This document shows, one piece after another, positions 44,401-59,400 of a DNA stretch of 64,000 bases. Source of the stretch: Siphonodentalium dalli (taxonomy: Eukaryota > Mollusca > Scaphopoda > Gadilida > Siphonodentaliidae); assembly GCA_032622095.1 (NCBI GenBank), contig CP136063.1, positions 180,959,956-181,023,955 of the forward strand. The letters are read 5' to 3'. Position numbers and translations under genes: made by a program. The notes under the pieces are model-generated. The model was not told the origin of the DNA and searched no databases. It worked only from the letters and a program-made list of their open reading frames with translations. Within the stretch, counting starts at the first letter, position 1. Each line of letters opens with the position of its first letter.

Positions 44401-47400
44401 TCCTTATGTAAATGCGTACATGGTACTAATAATTATACCCCTCGTCCATCTTTCCATCGGCTCATATAGGCAGGTTTGGCATCATGAGGACTTTCAAAAG
44501 AGGGTTAAAATTTATTTGAAAATGTTGGATTTCCATCCGTTCGCTCTTATATCTCAACCATGGGTTATCAGATCTCAATGAAATTTGTTATTCAGGTATA
44601 TTTACATACAAGGTGTGATTATCACTAAATCCAGCATTCTGATTGGTCGGCGCCCACGTGACTAGTTGCAGTTATTTCTCGGTGAACGCGCAACAGCTCA
44701 TAACACCAGGCTAAATTACATCGACGCATCATAGGTTTGGGAAAGACGAACGCATAATGTTTTGGGCGCATTTGGACTCGCGCAGGATTGACTTAATAAA
44801 TCATCGGGTTTCAATATAAAGAGAAATTGTTCCTGTTAACTTTTGCCAAGGGTGCTATGGTATATTTTGGGCTGGTTTTGTCATGATACACTTTTCGATT
44901 TAAATACATTTACAAAAGTGGCTTTTTCGCTAAATGTATATAAGGATTAACTGTCATGTGGACTGTTTTTATGGAGATGTAACCGTGAGGTAAGTGGTCA
45001 TAACTTGTGTAAAACTCGGGAACAATATTGGCAGGTCCAATTTCACGTGCGACCTTGACCTTGACATCGCTGTTATACGCTCATATATAGGCATGTTTCT
45101 GGACCAATCAAATGTTGTATATTCTGCCCAGATGGAGGCAATCACAAAGAAATTCCTAAATAGCCCGGACGAAGTCAGGCACATCAGCCAGCATCAGCTG
45201 GTATAAATTATTATTGCTGTATGCATGCAAGTAGAGGATCACTTGACAACTAGTTCAAATTCAAATTAGTTTATTCATCAGATAACTATACATAAACAAA
45301 AATATAACAATACATATAGAAGAAACACAGATATCTGATGGGGAGGGATATGACTGTTCAGTTGTCTTCCTGTCCCACCCCTAGGCCATTTCAGCTACAC
45401 ATATATACATCACTGGGTCACTGTGCTATAAACAAAAGATATATTAATTGGAATTGTAGGTTGTTTTTGTTTGTTTTTGTTTTCAGTGAAAAGCGTAATC
45501 TTAAGCGTAAACTAATTCTTAAACTAATTCTTAAACTAATTCTTGCAGTCGGGACAAAAGGTGTTACTGCATTGAACTGACGTATGAGGATACGTCTCTA
45601 CAATAGAGTCTACAAGACGTTTTTTGAAAGATACAGGAGCCATACAGACCCCCTATTTGCAAAATGTTAAATACTGAAGATCCATGACCTATATACTTTA
45701 AGAGTTAACCTATTCGCTTTCGATTGTAGAAATAAAACAATACCACAATCTCTTCTTCCTTATTTGGCATGGAAAAAGGAAGGGAAACGCGACATTCCAG
45801 AGACATAGAAGAAAAAAATACCCCGAACCGCATTTAGTTCTTTTTTGCCATTTCATGCTAAATGCTAGTATATTATATTACTGCTAATAAGGTCTGCTGT
45901 CTGCATGCATGTAGTGGAACACATGAAGAAATGTTATCAACATTACATCAGTTACACATTAATACAAATTATATTTTTGCAGAATGTTCTGCTATTGGGC
46001 TGAACAATATAGTAAGTGAGCACACCCCTCCATGCAACTTACATGTATGCTGCGGCGGGATAAAGATCGCTCGTGAATAGAGTTAATAACCTATAATCTG
46101 CTGGACTTGTTTTGTAAATTGTACTATAAACTGGAGACAAGTGAAAGAAACTATTTATTACTTGATCCAAAACCTCCATTAAATGCATAAGATCCAGGGA
46201 GGTAACTCTATCGCTCAGGGAGTATATTAATGGAAGTGTAGCTACGGTCTAATTACAATGTTTAATCGATCTACATTTGTAAAAATAAATAACAACAATA
46301 ACACATGTTTGAATTATTAACTATTAACAGTCACATATCACAGTCCAGCTTTTGTGAAACCCTACACTTTCACAAGTCTAATTTTGTAATCAGTTTTTAA
46401 GAGACATATTTGCATTATGTAGATGACCATTCGGGGGTATATTTTATATGGTGCATATTAATCAGATGTTGGCTTCGGCAAATAATCTCAATTCTCTGAT
46501 GGATTGTTTTGAGAAGAGAGTGACTTTCACCTAGCTTATGTAGGCTTATGTAATAAATTCCTGCTTGTTAACATTCTCAATAGCTTGAAACGCGACATGC
46601 TAATTACTAACCTACATTGTGGATGCGCAATTTATGAAGGCTTGCTGAAGTGGCTACACTTCTATTAGTTGGACTTGATTGTTGATTTTGGCGGTTTGGA
46701 AGTGACAATTAATACCGGCAGACCCACAGATTTATGACCAACAAAAAATGTCATAAATGGCTGAACTACGAAAATTTATACCAATGAATTTTAAGCCATT
46801 CACACTATTTATTGACTTAAGTTTAGTGAAATATTTGTTCAAACTAAATCAACAATAGTCACAAATATTGATTTAGCTTATGTAGCTGATGGAATGTAAA
46901 CGTCTGGACAACAAACCAAAAGTCAAAGGTCACGTTTCCACTCAATAATACATTTCACTACACCTGGCACTATTTCCAACTCGGATCATGTAAAAAAAAT
47001 ATATAAATACTGTAGTTATAAAACCAGCAGTTAGGGTACCGAAATATCATGAAATTCTGCAACCAGCAGGTGAGGTATCAGCGACATTTTGACCCCTATC
47101 ACCTTGAATAATCACTTGAACACACTTTCACAATGCGTCGAAGGACATCACCCCTTGTTACATATTTCTTCTACCTATTCCTTTTTATGCGTAATCCGTG
47201 GAAATAAATGGGGGTATTTTTGAAATACACTGGACATTCTGGTACCCCAACTGCTGGTTATCAAATTTCATATATTTTGATACCCCATGCGACTTCTGTC
47301 TTGTGATCTGCATTTTTAGTAGTTTTTTATATCGGATTTTGTGTTTCTAACTGGGACCTTTGCATTTATTGGTCAAGAAGATCAACTCAGACATATGTAT

Positions 47401-50400
47401 CCATGGCAACAGTCTTCTCTTTCGTAAAAAGCTATGAATAAACTTTTATTCACAAAATCTGGTAGACGGAACAAAAATGCTTCTTTTATCTTAATGCACT
47501 GCTTACAATTTCACAATTTGTGGCCAGGTAAAAGTGGAATGTTTTGATAACTTTTTGAGAGTGTTTTATCTCTAGAGTGGATATGAACCGAATTCACTCC
47601 CAAGGTGACAACCAATAACATTTTGCTCTAACAAAGGAAATTTATCACAATTTCAGGGACATTTTGTTGACACTCATGCCCAATTTCAGGCAGGGTGTAA
47701 TGGGTATCAGGCTAATTTTTTGACAGTGATCGGCACATATGGTGGCTATTCACAAATTCTGCCCAAATGTGTCACAATTATCATCCATGACCACTCTATA
47801 TGGGCAGATCACTGTCGAAAAATTTACACGATACCACTTTTGGAGTGAATTTGTCCACACATATGCACCCTAGGTGCAGATCACTGTTGAAAAATTATAC
47901 CAATGTCCCATCATACTCGGCCACAAATTGGGCATAAGTAGTGCGTGGCATAAAAGTTAACAGTCCTTTTTGCATTGCTAAATTCCAGATTTTGCTAATA
48001 TTATGTTAATAATGCTTGGGGAATGACTATTGTTGAAAATTTTTCCAAAATTCCCATGGCGAAGTCCATACAATGAAACACACATTTTGTTTAAAGATAC
48101 GGTAAGCTTTTTGCGGTGGGTATTTCTGTTAAAATAGTCACATCCATTAAAACCGACGTAAACAGAAAGAATATTATATTATAGACAAACTTTGATCTTA
48201 CACTAATCATAAATATTGTGTAAATTGCATGTTATTGTCATGTTAGTACTCTGTGTTATGTAAACAAACAGTACGTAAAGAATATTCAATAAGCAAAACA
48301 CTCAACACCGGGGAGACCCCACTAAGAGAACGTTGGTTTAGAAATGCTACATGTACCAAGTTATTACAACATACCGGTATAACACTCGCTAATCCTTGCC
48401 TCTCAAGATTTCGGTCTTGAATGGGTCACTGTGAATCACTACCTCTCCTAAAAAATTGCCACTATGTTGAATGTTTTGCTTATCAATAACTATTTGCCTG
48501 CTGTGTATAAACAAATGCTCGTCTCACACAAAGTGTGTTTTATGGATGATAGCGCATTCATACTATCACTCTGCTATACTTTTGTATAATCTTGAGGAAA
48601 GTTTCATAATTTGGTAACTGTTATTTCTAAATTATAACATACAATGACTTGCCTTTAAGAATATTTTGTCTTCTCAATTATAGATGCATTAAGTTTTCAT
48701 TTTTTGTGCAACATCCAGTGAGAAAATTACAAAAACAGAAAATTGCCTTCATTTTTCTCTAGTTTTTAAAATACCAGACCATAAAACTGATGGGTTACTG
48801 CACTTATTCCCACTAACAAGCCTTGAAATAGTGTGTCTGTCATTTGCAGAATGAGGTCCCCAGAGGGTGAATTTAGAGATGCTACCCCACATAGCGGGCT
48901 AGCATCACCAAATTCACCCTCTGGGGACCTCATTCTGCTTACACCTCAGCAGAATGAGGTTCCTAGAGGGTGAATTTGGTGATGCTAGCCTCATTCTGCA
49001 AATGACAGACACACCTTATTCCCACTAATGAACATTGTTCTGGACATTGTTCTGCACTTATTTTGAGATTTGGCAATTTTTCTCATAAAAAGCACTGGTC
49101 TTGAAAACTCGAAAGCAATAGATTGGAATGTCAATTTGTCACCTTAATTTTATATTCTGTTTTCTCCACATCTGTCATTTGCAGAATGTGGTCCCCAGAG
49201 GATGAATTTAGTGATGCAATCCTACACAGCAGGCTAGCATCACCAAATTCACCTTCTGGCGACTTCATTCTGCTTAGGCCTCATCTTACCAAATTCACCT
49301 TCTGGCGACATTCTGCTTAGGCCTCATCTTATCTATAGCCTCAAATTAACATTGTTTTAAGTAACTTTTTCCCTTCTGGGAAGTTTCTATATTCCCTAAT
49401 TTGCAGAAGATAAAATGCTTAATCGAGGTGACTAATGGGTGAAAATCACCAACTGCTACTGCAGAACTTCAATCTGATCCTAGAGGGTGAATTTGGTGAT
49501 ATTAGCCCACCGTGCTGGATAGCGTCACTAGATACGACCTCATTCTGCAAATGACAGACACACTCTTAGCAGGCTTGCATCTTTTGATGTTGATTTGCTG
49601 GCATTCCATGGAGTGTGGATGTAAGCTACAGTAATGCCCTAATTAATCGACTCCTTAACCACATCAGAATTATGGGTAATTTTTCAGGATTTAGTTGGAA
49701 ATATGGCTTGTTGCCATTCATCGGAAAGCTCTCACCGATGAATGGCAACAAGCCATATTTCCGACTAAATCCTGAAAAATTACCCATAATTCTGCTGTGG
49801 TTAAGGAGTCGATTAATTAGGGCATTACTGCAGTCTTACATTTTGTGTGGAACACAAACGTAAAAATGTCAGGCCAACTTGCATTCATACTCCATGGAGC
49901 ACAAAATGAACATCCATTCCTTATATTTACACTCAACTAGCATATTAAAAGAGCCCATTTTCAACAATATATTCTGGCGGCGTGTTACAAGTTGCATCCA
50001 CACAATATGGAAACAAGTTGAGGCCTGCGCGCGACATTTCATGACGCAATTTTTACCAACCAACGTCCTGCATTAAAATTTCATAGTGCAAATGCATATA
50101 TCCAAGCCTGCAAATAGTGTGTCTGTTATTTGCAAAATGAGGTCTGCAGAGTGTGAATTTGGTAACACTATCCCTCACGGTGGGCTAGCATCACCAAATT
50201 CACCCTCTGGGAACCTCATTCTGCTTAGGCCTCAACTGCTATATGAGACCTAGGATCAGATTGAAGTTCCCCAGTTGAGGTTGCTGATGTTCACCCATTA
50301 GTTACCTCGATTATGCATTTTATCTTCTGAAAATTAGGGGATATAGAAACTGAACAGAAGGGAAAAAGTAACTAAAACCCAATATTAATTTGAGATAATA

Positions 50401-53400
50401 GATTAGATAAGATGAGGCCTAAGCAGAATGAGGTCTCCATAGGGTGAATTTGGTGATGCTAGCTCACTGTGTGGGCTAGCACAACTAAATTCACCCTCTG
50501 GGGACCTCACTCTGCAAATGACAGACGCACTATTTGCAGGCTAGCATAAATCCAGTTCCAAAAAAGTATTGTTAGTACAGTCTTTGTGTAAACAGAGGAT
50601 TTGCTGATAGGTTGACGATTATTGTGAATATAATCGTTGACAGCAAGAATATTGTGTCCAGTGTTTTAGCAAGATCTCGCCATGTAACTCCTCCAGCAAA
50701 TTCGGGTGAACTTTCCTCATTAGTCTCTTTCTCTTCATTGACCACATGTGCAAATCTGCAATTACAGTGAGCCCATCTTATGAACTTTGTTACACATTTA
50801 GGAGCTTCCCCGTCCATATTATTTATAAAAACCGTTGCCATAGCAAGTATGACAAAAACAGAACTTCCGGCTTGCATTGTCAGCAAATATAAGGCAAGAT
50901 TGCATACTTTGCTGCCACCGAAAGGCAACATTCCGGAAATAAAGCTCATATACACAGCGAACGCCAGCCATGATGTAATGGCGAATGACACTCGCTCGCC
51001 AGATCCTGCGGGAATCTTGAATACAATAATATTCAGAATGTTGAGGAGGATGATGGGAGCTATAATGCTGACACTCAAAAACTCTGAATTGCGATTTATT
51101 TTTATCGTGACAGCAGGGCTACCATCTTGTCGCCGATAGTCCGATGTGTCGACCAAATTCCATATTCCCGAATTGCCCGTAATTCTATTGACGTTCGTTG
51201 TGAAATTTGTTATTAATACCTCGTCTGGTCGTTGCATCACAACAAACGGTGAAATGTTGCATATATGCTCATCATACGGAAAGTCAGATATATCAATGGC
51301 ACAGCTCGTTTTGAATACTTCCATGTAGTATAAGAATACTGTTCCGTTATCAAATATTCGTGCAGGATCACTTACAAAGACATGAGGTGAATACTCTCTT
51401 TGCTCCCTCATTGACATGCTGGGTGTCCAGATCTCGGAAGCCTTCACGACTATCGCCGATTGACCATCATAATCGGACGCATTCCACTTCAGATGCTCGT
51501 CTATCCACTGAATCTCGATTTCTATATTGGTTGTCACTGATTGACGTACATCATCAACCTCGACCACAGAAGATATTTTTTGTCCCAGTGTGATTCCAGT
51601 TTTTCTCCTATAGTTCTTGACCGGTCTTAAACTTGTAGAGTATCCAGAAAATAGTTCCTTATACAACTTCTTTTGATCTTTGGCATACACGATTGTTAAA
51701 TAAATTGTCAAACAAATTAACGGGAAAATCCTGAAGAGATAGAGTTCCATCTCTCTACACAAGAATAATTAATCTCAAGGCAATGTGTTCCTCTTTTACC
51801 TTTTAATCCCACCAGACACGACTAGTAGCTGCTATACACTGACCACATCAAAGCCTTTGATATAAGAAACACAACAGTTTGTCATATATCGCCGTGGACA
51901 ACATTGATGCACCACAGATTAAAATACACCACTGCTGAGTTATTATCTCAAATTCATAATTAAGCCCACATCCTGCGTAAAGTGCAATTTATACAGATTC
52001 ACAATAACACAATTATTAGCAATCTTAATGGGATCAAGCCTTGAAATAGCGTGTCTGTCATTTGCTGAATGAGGTCCCCAGAGGGTGAATTTAGTGATGC
52101 TACCCCGCATAGCGGGCTAGCATCACCAAATTCACCCTCTGGGGGGACCTCATTCTGCTGAGGTGTAAGCAGAATGAGGTCCCCAGAGGGTGAATTTGGT
52201 GATGCTAGCCCACTATGCGGGGTAGCATCACTAAATTCACCCTCTGGGGACCTCATTCTGCAAATGACAGACATGCTATTTCAAGGCTTGAATGAGATGA
52301 TAATTGCCCTTTATAAATGGAGTAAGTGTTCTTAAACTGCACAAAACCAAACCCTCCTTTGTAAAATTGTGAACATAGCTAATGCCACTAGCAAAGAAAA
52401 ATCAATTTCTTTTTAAGAGGACTGAGAAATAAACTAAAGCTTCTGTACCAGTTGTCCCGGTCTGGCCTAAGAGTTTCTACTGGGATGCAGATAAACAATA
52501 GAAATAAAAATGAAAAGTTTCTACTAAACTAGGGTGCAGATAAATAGAGATTAGAAATAAAAATCACTTCTATAAACTTGTATACCGCTTGTCCTGCTCT
52601 GTCCCAATAGTTTCTATTGGGATGCAGGTAAATTCTAGAAATAATAATAATTTCTATAAGCATCTGCACCGCTTGTCTCGCGAGTTTGTACTTGGGTGCA
52701 GATAAATAGAGATAAGAAATAAAAATTACTTCAATAAACTTCTGTACCGCCTGTCTCGCTCTGTCCCGCGAGTTTCTACTGGGATGTAGATATATATCAG
52801 AAATAATAATTTCTATAAGCTACTGTACCACTCTGTCCTGTGGGTTTCTACTGGGATGTGGATATATACCAGAAATAATAATTTCTATAAGCTACTGTAC
52901 CACTCTGTCCTGTGAGTTTCTACTGGGATGTGGATATATACCAGAAATAATAATAACTTCTATACTTCTGTACCACTCTGTTCTGCGAGTTTCTACTGGG
53001 ATGTAGATATATACTAGAAATATTAATAACTTCTATAAGCTTCTGTACCACTCTGTCCTGTAAGTTTCTACTGGGATGTAGTTATATAGTAGAAATAATA
53101 ATAACTTCTATACTTCTGTACCACTCTGTCCTGCGAGTTTCTACTGGGATGTAGATATATAGTAGAAATAATAATAACTTCTATAAGCTTCGGTACCACT
53201 CTGTCCTGCAAGTTTCTACTGGGATGTAGATATATAGTAGAAATAATAAGAACTTCTATACTTCTGTACCACTCCGTCCCACAGGCTTCCACTGGGACAA
53301 AGAAAGAAAAAAATCGGAAATAAAAATCTCTTCTATAAGCTTCTGAAACGCTTCTCACTGTCAGTTCCAAGAGTTTCTACATTGTAGAACCCTTAACTTT

Positions 53401-56400
53401 CTGTTCATGTTTTTGACATATATGAATATTTCCTGAAGATTGGAGCTTTGAATCTCTTTATATATTCCAGGTGCTCTTTTCTGCTGTATGGTTGACACAT
53501 CTGCCTCAAATACGCAAAGAGTTATTACCTGTAGAGATAGAGTCATTAGTCATGCATCTGCTTTCGATCTCCTACAACATCTATCTGACGGAGAGATGCA
53601 CTGATCAGGTATGGTAACTTCTCACTCTACTATTATGGTTTCTGAAGAAACCTTCTACTCAGTATTAACCCTTTCATGATGGGGGCTGCGCTGGTGCAGC
53701 ATTAAAGACTCTGTGCCAGTGTATTCTCTTATATATGTGAGTCTCTAATAGGGAGCCTCGCATATATAAAAGATTGCACTTGCTTACAAGATCAAGGTAA
53801 ATATTGTTAGGTCAATGCATTGGCACAGGGTTTTCACAATAATTCAGGAAGTGCCAGTCATAAAAGGGTTAACCCTTCTATACTAAATAGTCATTGAGGA
53901 GTAGTTCCCTTAGGAAATGTTCAGATAAGTTCAACAAACGACCATACGCCGTTTGTTGAACTTACTATCTTAATATTTCCCACCAATGAATCAATGAATA
54001 GGAATATTCTGCACTTCTACTATATTTTTGTCTCTGTCGTCTGCTCATTTTTCTTGAACACACCCCCCCGCCAGATGAATAAACGACTCATCCAATGTAT
54101 CATTTATTACTGATTGGGGGGATCCATTTAGTATAGAAAGGGTTAAAGATGGCGTAACTCTTCCATGAACTTTCTGTATAGTTTTGGGAGTTTAACATAA
54201 TAATGTTGAATCAAAGAGAACAGTCAGTATGTGCTTATGTTACTTTGAAATCATTTTATTTTTGCTAATATTTTTTAGGAATTGGGACAGAAAATGTGGT
54301 TGTTTTTAGAACTCGACAACATTTTTGATACAAAATCAATCCTTTAACCCTTTCATGACTGGAGCTTCCACAAATTTTGCGAAAATCATGTGCCAATGCA
54401 TTCTCTTTTATATGCGAGTCTCCCATAGGGAGACTCGCATATGTAAGAGAATGCACTGGCACAGGATCTTTAATGCTGCACCAGCACATTTAAAGTTAAT
54501 TTATACAACAAACAATGTTTCTCTTGTATGGTATGTACTGAGCAGCGTTTGCGCTGGACTGAAAAATCTTCTGGCAAAATGAAAATTTTATCGGCCAAAT
54601 TAAAAAAAACTTGGCCAAATTAAAAACACTTTCACCAAATTAAATCTTTTTTCTGGGCAGATCACAATTGAAATAAAAAAAAAATTCTCAAAAATGAAAC
54701 TAACATTCTATATAATTATAACCACATAAATCGGCTTAACCAAGTGCGATAACTCTTTGTCACTGACACCATGCATTGTCACCAACTAATAAAGTAACGA
54801 GCTGTGTTAGTTGTCATTGCAATATATTTTTGCCAAGATAAAAAAAAATGTTGCTTATTATCGTGAGGTCATAACTGTTGAATATATATTGTATGTAAAC
54901 CTTTTATGATGTGAAGCCAGGTTGTTGTTAGTAGATGAAAGGCAGATTATGGCACATTACATAACTGACATGCCATTGAGGTAAGTGATCAACACAAAAT
55001 TACACAACCAGTGAATAGATTAAGCATTTCGTGTTTTAAATCCAATATTATTTGAAATGGCTAGTTAAATGTTAGAGCTTTCCTTGTCCCCTTTGTACAG
55101 CCATCACAATTCAATTCAATTGATCCCGTTACAAAATAAATTTGGGTTTCCATGGTCTGATATTTCCGAAGTACGAAACCCACGATACTTTCATCGCCTA
55201 ACTTCGTCGACTATTCAGTGCCTTTGAATTAGCTTTCCATCTCAATTTGGGGTAAAAAAAAGTTTGGCCAGCTGAAATTTTTATTGGCCAATTTAGAAAA
55301 AAATTGCCCATTGGCCAATTTGGCCACTGACAACACAAACACTGGTTCTGAGTAATATTGAAACGTGCCTTAAAAAGGAGTTTCAGAGAAATGTTGTTTT
55401 TGGAAGTGCTCCCAAGATGAAGCAGATCATCTCTAAGGACAGCTATAGAACAAATAATAATTCTGAGGTGGTTACCATATATACAGGCATTCAGTTTGCA
55501 CTCAAATTATCATTGTTTTACCGGTAAGTTACTTTATCCCATCTGGGAAGTTTCTATATCCCCTAATTTGCAGAAGATAAAATGCATAATCAAGGTGACT
55601 AATGAATGAACATCACCAACTTCAACTGGGAAACATCAATCTGATCCTAGGTCTCCCATAGCAGTTGAGGCCTCAGCAGAATGAGGTCTCCAGAGGGTGA
55701 ATTTGGTGATGCTAGCTTCCCATGCAGGATTGTGTCACAAAATTCACCCTCTGGCGACCTCATTCTGCAAATGACAGACACACTATTTTAAGACTTCACC
55801 ATAACACCTGACACGAAAATTGTGCAAAATAGAATATTTTGGTGGAAACAATATTTATTTAAAAAATCAAACATATCACACAAACACAATACACATGTAG
55901 ATACATAGAGATTTAGGAAGAGGATTGGACAACAAGCAAAATGCTTTTTTAAAGTCCTCTCCTTGTGGAACAAATGTTACCTCAAGTGACTGGATATATA
56001 GTCTTGTTTGATTGGAATGTATTTACATGTTTAGGATTGAGATATGGGTATAACATTGTAATACAGGAGTTAAGGGTGAGGGTGATACAGATAGAGAGAA
56101 AGAGAGAGAGTGAAGGAGAGAGAGAGTGAGTGAGTGAGAGAGAGGTTTGACACAAAATACATTCGATATAAAACAACACAACAACATCCGTTCAGTGGGG
56201 AAATCACTTGCACAAATGGGTCACGACCACGGAGGAGAAAAAGTGGTTCATTCAAATGGAATCTAGCCGCGTCACCTGAAGTGATCTATGAGAAACGGCC
56301 ACTATCTAAAAATAAACTTCTGTACCGCCAAGAATATTTCGGAATTTAATTTGTTTGGAAGTTCGTGAGATCCGTACAATAGAACATCGGTTGTTGTCAT

Positions 56401-59400
56401 AATTACGGGTAAGTTACTTAGAAGTTCTGATTTAATTCTGGCGTAAAAAGGGCATTGGAAGAAGAAATGGTAAGCTGATTCTGTTTCAAAACTACCGCAT
56501 TGACACAATGGTGATTCTTTCAAGTGATTAATAACAAGGTCACGGTTCAGGTTGCTGCAACCTAATCTAATACGATATATTTGGGCTTTCCTGGAATAAC
56601 ACTGGAGATAAAAATTTGCAATTTTCTCATGATCATTGTTTAATTTACGCTTAAATTCTTCAAGTGTGTTTGACGATTTTATTGAATTCAATAAACTATT
56701 CCATGCTCGTGTAGCCGAAGGCAGAAAAGTATTCATGTAAATGTATCTATTGCTAACGTGCCTAAAATTGTAACCAGATGAAGTGGAATCGGGAGGAATC
56801 ATGTTTGATAGAATACTTTGTTATATGACTGAAAAGTTTTACTATTGTCATCACCAAAATGAATATTTATATTATACATATGATTATATCCATTTATCCC
56901 ACAAGGTTAGAGTGAAAGACAGTGGAATGCATTTTTATATACCTGTTTAAAAAAAAACTTAATTAAATTACAGAAAGCCGAAAAATATGTGTAGTGGTAA
57001 TAAATTTGTAATACACGAACTATATGTGAGTGAAACAAATTTTTTGTGGCACAATTACTGCCCTAAAAAAACTTATTTCTTTAAAAAAAAATTTTTAGAT
57101 TCAATATTATTTTTAAACCAAAATGACTAAATAATCAAAATGTTTGCGAAGCATATTATTTGTGTATAAAGGCATCATAAAATTGTTTATTTTGATCGAA
57201 ACTCATTATTTCAATCGTAATTTGTAATGCAATTTGCCATGTTTGAGGGCACTAACAAGATAGAGTTCTCCCTCTTGATATGCTCTGAACATTTTCGCGC
57301 TGATTTATGTTATAAAAATAGCCCATAAAATTGTCCCACAAATGTGATAAGAAATTCTAAATAAAAATTGATATTAATTGATAGAAGCTTTTCCAGAAAA
57401 TTTGCTGGGAGGAGATACACTATCATAAAATGTTTTATTTATTATTCAATAAACCTATAGCACCAATTTGTTTAAACATTTTACACACAAGATCTATCAG
57501 AAGAATACTGGTATTTCCTTTTGACTTATTCTCATATCTGAGTAGTCCAAGTTTACTTCGACATAAACCAGCTAGTGAAATCGGTTGGGAAATGCTGATT
57601 TACGTTGAAGTCCTGTGTATATACCTTTCTATATCAGGGTTTAGTGTTGTTGACCCACTCACATAAAATCCCCAATAACTGTAATAAAATGTCACAATTG
57701 TGACAGTAAACCTGTTTATTCCACAGAAAATGTAATATTTGTTCTGAACTCCACAAGAATTGTCATATGAAAGTAGTAATCTCATGTTCAAAAGAATACA
57801 AATTCATTTGCCCTTGCAAAGTTACAGTGTGTATTAAATATAAACAAACTGAGGTTACTCCTAATTAGCAGCATATTCAATGCCCAATTTAACATAAGAG
57901 TTAGATTATAATACACCATTATAACTGTAAGATGTCACACTTTCCGATATATATATAGCATCATGTATTGAGTTGTAGGGTCAAATCGATTAAAATTGAC
58001 AGTCCCAACTGATTTCACTAGCTAGTTTATGTCACAGGAAACACTTGGACTAGCATTTCCTATTTTCATATTTGAGGTCCTTGGTATGAAAGACACAAAA
58101 GTATTAAAGAAGAAATTTTTGGATATATGCGGTGATGCGGGCTTAGTATGTTCTACATCAGTGAAAAAGTTATCAGGATCAGAGGAGAGATTACACCATG
58201 TAGAGGTTATTAAAGGGTGGCATCCTGTTGATGCACAATACTGTATGGAAGAGTTTGGTGACACAAAGGTGAGGATAAAATAACAATATAAGTTCAATCA
58301 TTAGGTACAATCTATCAATGTTTTATTCATGTAACTGACATAGGCCAGAGTTTTGGAGCAACAATTTAACCTCTTAGCTGATAAATGACGTTATGACATC
58401 GTGTGCTGGGCGGTTGACGTTATTGCCATTTTCCAATCGGAAAATATAAAGGGAATATAAAAAAAACCATAAAACTGATTCAGTTGAAAGGCTATTATCA
58501 TTCACAATCGTGGAATATCATACACTGTTTGAAACTTTGAGATACAGTTATTCCGATGCACCAATTTCTGAGTTCCAGTTATGAATAACAGCCTACTGCT
58601 AGTGTGCTGACATAGGTCCGTAGTACACTTTTACGTCTGTAATAGTTACGGACGTCATAGCAGCGAAGAGGTTAAAGAAAACTTGTTCCAATAATGTAGA
58701 TGTCCCTTCTAAAAAAATATATCAGGCTGATTGCATTTATTGGCATATTTATGTCTTCTTCTTTAACCCTTACTTTACTAAATGGATTCTCCCACTCAGT
58801 TAAGCAGTGTATGTTGGAACGTTCTATTATCTATCTGGAGGAATTTTTTTCGAGGAGAAAAAAATATAAGCAGACGGCAGACCATAAAAGTACTGGTGGA
58901 GTTCTATTTATTGCAGGGAAATGTTCAGATAATAAATTCAATAGGTCATTTGTTGAACTTATTATCTGAACATTTCCTCTGATGCTGTGTACAAATTGGG
59001 TACTTTTACCATAATACGCACAATTCACATAACCACCAACTGTTGTAGTCATCTTATGATTGTTTTTTTTATTTGGAGATATTGAAAAATACCTGGAACA
59101 ATTAATTTATATTTAGCGTACATTAACAAATTACTTTATATTTGTTTTGCTTCAAGAATGTAGTTTGTTTATTGTCTTTGATGACCTCTGATTATCCCTT
59201 AACTAAAATAGTCATTGACTAGTTGTTCTATAATAATTATCTGAACATTTCTCACCCATTATTAGGAATCCATCTGCTTTTGATCTACGTGTTTGTCTGT
59301 CTGTTGTTAGCTTTCATGAACATCCCTTCAGATGAATAATAGACCACTCCAATGTAATACACATATTCACATTAGTACATTTCATTGTCTGTATCATAAG

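Noticed and set aside
44994-45206. 70-residue frame as a separate small gene
   Set aside because: Only 45132-45200 has acceptor, donor and phase that fit the neighbouring exons; the upstream part is intron.
50780-51593. Plus-strand frames across the channel gene
   Set aside because: Antisense shadows of the Cys-loop receptor coding strand.
53068-53370. 100-residue minus frame
   Set aside because: It is a translation of the minisatellite.
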